This document shows positions 63,526 through 64,000 of a stretch of DNA of 64,000 nucleotides, piece by piece (the stretch's first letter is position 1; each line of letters begins with the position of its first letter). The translations under genes and the position numbers were made by a program. The DNA lies in assembly GCA_015056865.1 (NCBI GenBank), contig SVFM01000012.1, positions 1-64,000 of the forward strand, read 5' to 3'. The notes under the pieces were generated by a model. It was not told the origin of the DNA, did not search any database, and saw only the letters and a list, made by a program, of their open reading frames with translations. Source of the stretch: Lachnospiraceae bacterium (GTDB taxonomy: Bacteria; Bacillota; Clostridia; Lachnospirales; Lachnospiraceae).

Positions 63526-64000
63526 CTAGCCTAACTCTCTGCGCTGAGGGATCCGAATCATCACCCTGGTTCCCTCTCCCTCCTTGCTGTGGAATGTGAT
63601 ACCATAGGCATCCCCATAATAAGTCTCAATACGTTGCTGTACATTGTAGACGCCATAGCCCCCGCCGATGCTTCCCACGGCGGGTTCTTTCAACACATTT
63701 TCCACCTGCTCCGGCGTCATGCCGCTTCCATTATCCCGAATCTCAAAAACAATATCCCCTCTCACCGGCCTTGCACTGATCCAGATCATGCCGCCCTTTT
63801 CGTTTCCTCTCACACCGTGGTCCATGGCATTCTCTACAATAGGCTGCAGCAGATGCTTGATGATGGTACATCCTTTTATCTCCTCAGAAATATCAAACTC
63901 ATATTTTACATTCTCCAATCGATAAGCAAAGATCTCCAAGTCCAGGTACTCCCGGATCATGGCGATCTCTTCCTCTATGCGGATCAGCAAATGACCTCTG
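63526..64000 (-). CDS. Sensor histidine kinase (YesM/LytS-like), C-terminal part
   Basis: The reading frame enters from the right edge of the window and ends at 63526. It shows EIAMIREYLDLEIFAYR (the helix after the His-kinase domain), IKHLLQPIVENAMDHGV (N-box), IEIRDNGSGM-type D-box and GGGYGVYNVQQRIETYYG (G-box), as in YesM/LytS-type kinases of Firmicutes that sense sugars or cell wall signals. The sensor and His-box parts lie outside the window. Confidence 0.85.
   Translation of the reverse strand, partial: RGHLLIRIEEEIAMIREYLDLEIFAYRLENVKYEFDISEEIKGCTIIKHLLQPIVENAMDHGVRGNEKGGMIWISARPVRGDIVFEIRDNGSGMTPEQVENVLKEPAVGSIGGGYGVYNVQQRIETYYGDAYGITFHSKEGEGTRVMIRIPQRRELG

Noticed and set aside
1-64000. 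CRISPR arrays, rRNA and tRNA genes
   Set aside because: No regularly spaced direct repeats, tRNA-like cloverleaf with conserved TTCGA loop, or rRNA stretches were noticed on reading; a tRNAscan-SE and CRISPR finder run would confirm.

Overview
The window looks like a chromosomal segment of a spore-forming gut-type Clostridia, most likely a Lachnospiraceae member. Supporting signs are an alpha/beta-type small acid-soluble spore protein, a YtvI-like AI-2E transporter, DUF4250 and DUF4364 proteins, strong AGGAGG ribosome binding sites, and the prfA-prmC-DUF1385-rpmE-rho and tig-clpP-clpX-lon-engB neighbourhoods. Genus is not determined. There are no rRNA, tRNA or CRISPR genes that I can see.

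Layout. (1) 1-3815 is a wreck of insertion sequences: an ISL3-family element with recognisable ends sits between two oppositely oriented pieces of IS21-type istA, followed by istB, a truncated IS66-family element and hairpin-rich non-coding DNA. (2) 3816-13218 is a visibly AT-rich island, all genes on the minus strand, that reads as a RiPP (ribosomally made, modified peptide) pathway: two radical SAM/SPASM-type enzymes, an ATP-grasp/phosphohistidine enzyme of the PEP-synthase type, a YcaO enzyme, a 40-residue precursor peptide not long enough to stand out in ordinary ORF calling, a methyltransferase, a nucleoside-diphosphate-kinase-like protein and an Asp/Glu-racemase-like protein. A decayed transposase lies inside it and may have clipped one radical SAM gene. 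No transporter, protease or immunity gene is visible. (3) 13469-30171 holds an AgrC-like kinase, Nudix hydrolase, M18 aminopeptidase, AzlCD, thioesterase, MBL hydrolase, a large beta-helix carbohydrate enzyme, MgtE with an unusual leader, a RelBE-type toxin-antitoxin pair, an iron alcohol dehydrogenase, an ECF sigma/anti-sigma pair and a TRAP-type permease with a divergent LysR regulator. (4) 30333-46000 carries core translation/transcription genes (prfA, prmC, rpmE, rho), a nitrilase-GDPD fusion, rarA, a Panacea-type toxin-antitoxin locus with an exceptionally clear promoter/operator, a polysaccharide deacetylase and clpB. (5) 46128-52809 carries an alanine/glycine symporter, a cold shock gene with a terminator in its leader, an oxidoreductase-peptidase-acyltransferase operon, mntP and a perfect 56-bp inverted repeat. 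(6) 52975-64000 is the protein quality-control block (tig, clpP, clpX, lon) with engB, truA and vanZ, then a SASP gene, a DJ-1 family protein, a CYTH protein and the 3' part of a sensor kinase.

The item most likely to be an undescribed system is the RiPP island. The precursor has a Lys-rich leader and a C-terminal LGGNYCSDVC segment, sits between ycaO and the methyltransferase gene, has the best ribosome binding site of the cluster and is followed by a perfect 14-bp hairpin. The combination of YcaO, two radical SAM enzymes, two phosphohistidine-type folds and a racemase-like fold with no exporter does not match any RiPP class I know. All functional statements come from reading motifs; no database search was run.
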